This document shows, one piece after another, positions 32,662-33,725 of a DNA stretch of 33,725 nucleotides. Below the pieces are notes generated by a model that was given only the letters and a program-made list of their open reading frames with translations, was not told the origin of the DNA and did no database searches. This DNA is from JAEZKC01 sp046538945. Its GTDB lineage: Bacteria; Fibrobacterota; Chitinivibrionia; Chitinivibrionales; Chitinispirillaceae. The number at the start of each line of letters is the position of its first letter. Positions within the stretch are counted from its first letter, which is position 1. The position numbers and the translations under genes were made by a program. The stretch covers positions 1 to 33,725 of the forward strand of contig JBKHHW010000018.1 in assembly GCA_046538945.1 (NCBI GenBank), read 5' to 3'.

Positions 32662-33725
32662 ATGGGGAAGAAACGTCTGACGAATGTGACCGGGTTTCTG
32701 ATCATGATGATCGCGGCTCTGTTTATGGTGGGGTCGGTATCAAGTGTTGATGCTTTGACACCGGAGGAGATCCAGGCTAAAATTAAAGCGCTTGAGGAGA
32801 AGAAGGACAGGCTGAACAAAGCCAAAGAATCCAAGGTGGAAAAATCACGTCCCACTGGTGACAAGCTCAAGGAAATCATAGCCAGATATGAGAAGATCCT
32901 TGAAAAATGCAATCTGAAGAAGAGTCACAGATGTGCCGATGTGATGATGACTCTGGGCGGACTCTACTATGATGAATGCAAGGATAGGTACATTCAGAAA
33001 GTTGAAGCCTATAACGAGCAAATGGAGGCGTACGACAGGGGGCGTTTGGCAGAACCGCCCGTACAGCCTGTTCCCGACTATTCCAAGGCTCTCGATATGT
33101 ACTGGAGACTTGACAGGGAATATCCTAAATTTCCCAATCTGCCCAGAGCGTATTACCAGATGGGTAACACCTATCTTGTTCAGGGTGCTCTTGATTCTAC
33201 CAAAATAGTTTTCCAGTCCCTGGTAGAAAAGTTTCCCAACCACCCGCTGGCGTCTGGTGCACATTTCCGACTTGCCGATCTGGCCTTTCTCGATCACAAT
33301 ATGACAGTTGCCAGGAAGCATTTGGAAAAAGTCAAAAGAGAAGAAATTCCTCTCCAGAACTGGGAGATGGCTCACTTCAGAAAGGGTGAGGTTCACTATA
33401 ATATGGGGGATTTCGACAAGGCCATAGAACTGTTTTATGGTTATGTGGAGAGCTGCGATAAGGGTGAGTACAAAAAGGCCGAGTTTCGTGACGAGGCGCT
33501 GGAGTACATGGCGATTTCTTTTTCCGATATACCTGATGGTGGAGAAAAGGCTGTCAAATTCTTCAGAAAAGTCGGAAAAAAACCCTACGAAGCGCAGGTT
33601 CTCTATACTATCGGTTTGAAAAACAGAACACACGGACAGTACGATGCCGCCATCAAGTCTCTCGGTACCGCACTGAAGAGTTTTCCGTATTACAAAGACG
33701 CACCTCTGGCCCGTCAGATGCTCAT
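32662..33725 (+). CDS. Periplasmic TPR protein (partial, runs off the window)
   Basis: An open frame from ATG 32662 to the window edge, 354 residues so far. AAAGGAG lies 8 bp upstream, and it begins 37 bp after the previous stop. A signal peptide (VTGFLIMMIAALFMVGSVSSVDA) is followed by a charged coiled coil (TPEEIQAKIKALEEKKDRLN) and a series of TPR units (YSKALDMYWRLDREYPKFPNLPRAYYQMGNTYL, AIELFYGYVESCDKGEY, YDAAIKSLGTALKSFP). YbgF/CpoB-like spacing (YP...LPRAYYQMGNTYL) suggests a periplasmic scaffold related in type to the Tol-Pal accessory proteins. It is the third gene of the block started by the OmpA protein. The C-terminus is outside the window. Confidence 0.85.
   Translation, partial: MGKKRLTNVTGFLIMMIAALFMVGSVSSVDALTPEEIQAKIKALEEKKDRLNKAKESKVEKSRPTGDKLKEIIARYEKILEKCNLKKSHRCADVMMTLGGLYYDECKDRYIQKVEAYNEQMEAYDRGRLAEPPVQPVPDYSKALDMYWRLDREYPKFPNLPRAYYQMGNTYLVQGALDSTKIVFQSLVEKFPNHPLASGAHFRLADLAFLDHNMTVARKHLEKVKREEIPLQNWEMAHFRKGEVHYNMGDFDKAIELFYGYVESCDKGEYKKAEFRDEALEYMAISFSDIPDGGEKAVKFFRKVGKKPYEAQVLYTIGLKNRTHGQYDAAIKSLGTALKSFPYYKDAPLARQML

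Overview
The window is a chromosomal stretch of a diderm (Gram-negative) bacterium. An outer-membrane OmpA protein, a large metalloprotease/propeller/beta-barrel protein, a barrel-TPR protein and many signal peptides all show an outer membrane. The combination of TPR-rich envelope proteins with TSP3-repeat OmpA, CIRCE/HrcA heat-shock control and a long GuaA fits the FCB side of the tree, with Fibrobacterota (Chitinispirillum/Chitinivibrio-like) my best guess. That placement is inference; no rRNA or other marker in the window settles it. Genes are densely packed on both strands, several convergent pairs abut or overlap, and I see no tRNA, rRNA, CRISPR array, IS element or phage gene.

Layout. 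1-2515: the tail of a membrane protein, a small acidic protein with a Cys-rich tail, and a membrane-anchored helical protein of unknown function. 2815-8131: a mixed set with an NmrA-type reductase, TypA/BipA, a CxxC-cluster protein, a Mut7-C nuclease-like protein, an unknown protein and a YqgE-family protein. 8258-11063: a RuBisCO-like protein fused to a C-terminal cupin, convergent with a PHP-domain protein. 11180-15718: an RlmI-type methyltransferase, a 433-bp leader, Rho, ProC, and a periplasmic TlpA-like thioredoxin with an unusual HTH-like tail. 15743-17411 (minus): HU and a membrane-anchored TPR protein.

17507-22689 is a heat-shock island: promoter plus perfect CIRCE, groES, groEL, hrcA, grpE, dnaJ. 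dnaK is absent from it. HrcA encoded here should repress groESL through the CIRCE site, with GroESL aiding HrcA folding, which is the classical feedback loop. 22690-25218: a HAMP-only membrane protein and GMP synthetase of the long type.

25279-33725 is an envelope block: a 1028-aa peptidase MA/TolB-propeller/beta-barrel protein on the minus strand. Divergently, a strong promoter drives an OmpA protein with an N-terminal beta-helix and TSP3 calcium-binding repeats, then a beta-barrel/TPR protein and a periplasmic TPR protein cut by the window edge. These three probably form one operon building or bracing the outer membrane-peptidoglycan connection.

Most unusual items: the RLP-cupin fusion with a changed active site, the TlpA-HTH chimera, the eukaryote-like long GuaA, the OmpA beta-helix chimera, and a T9 tract that probably displaces the PHP gene's stop codon.
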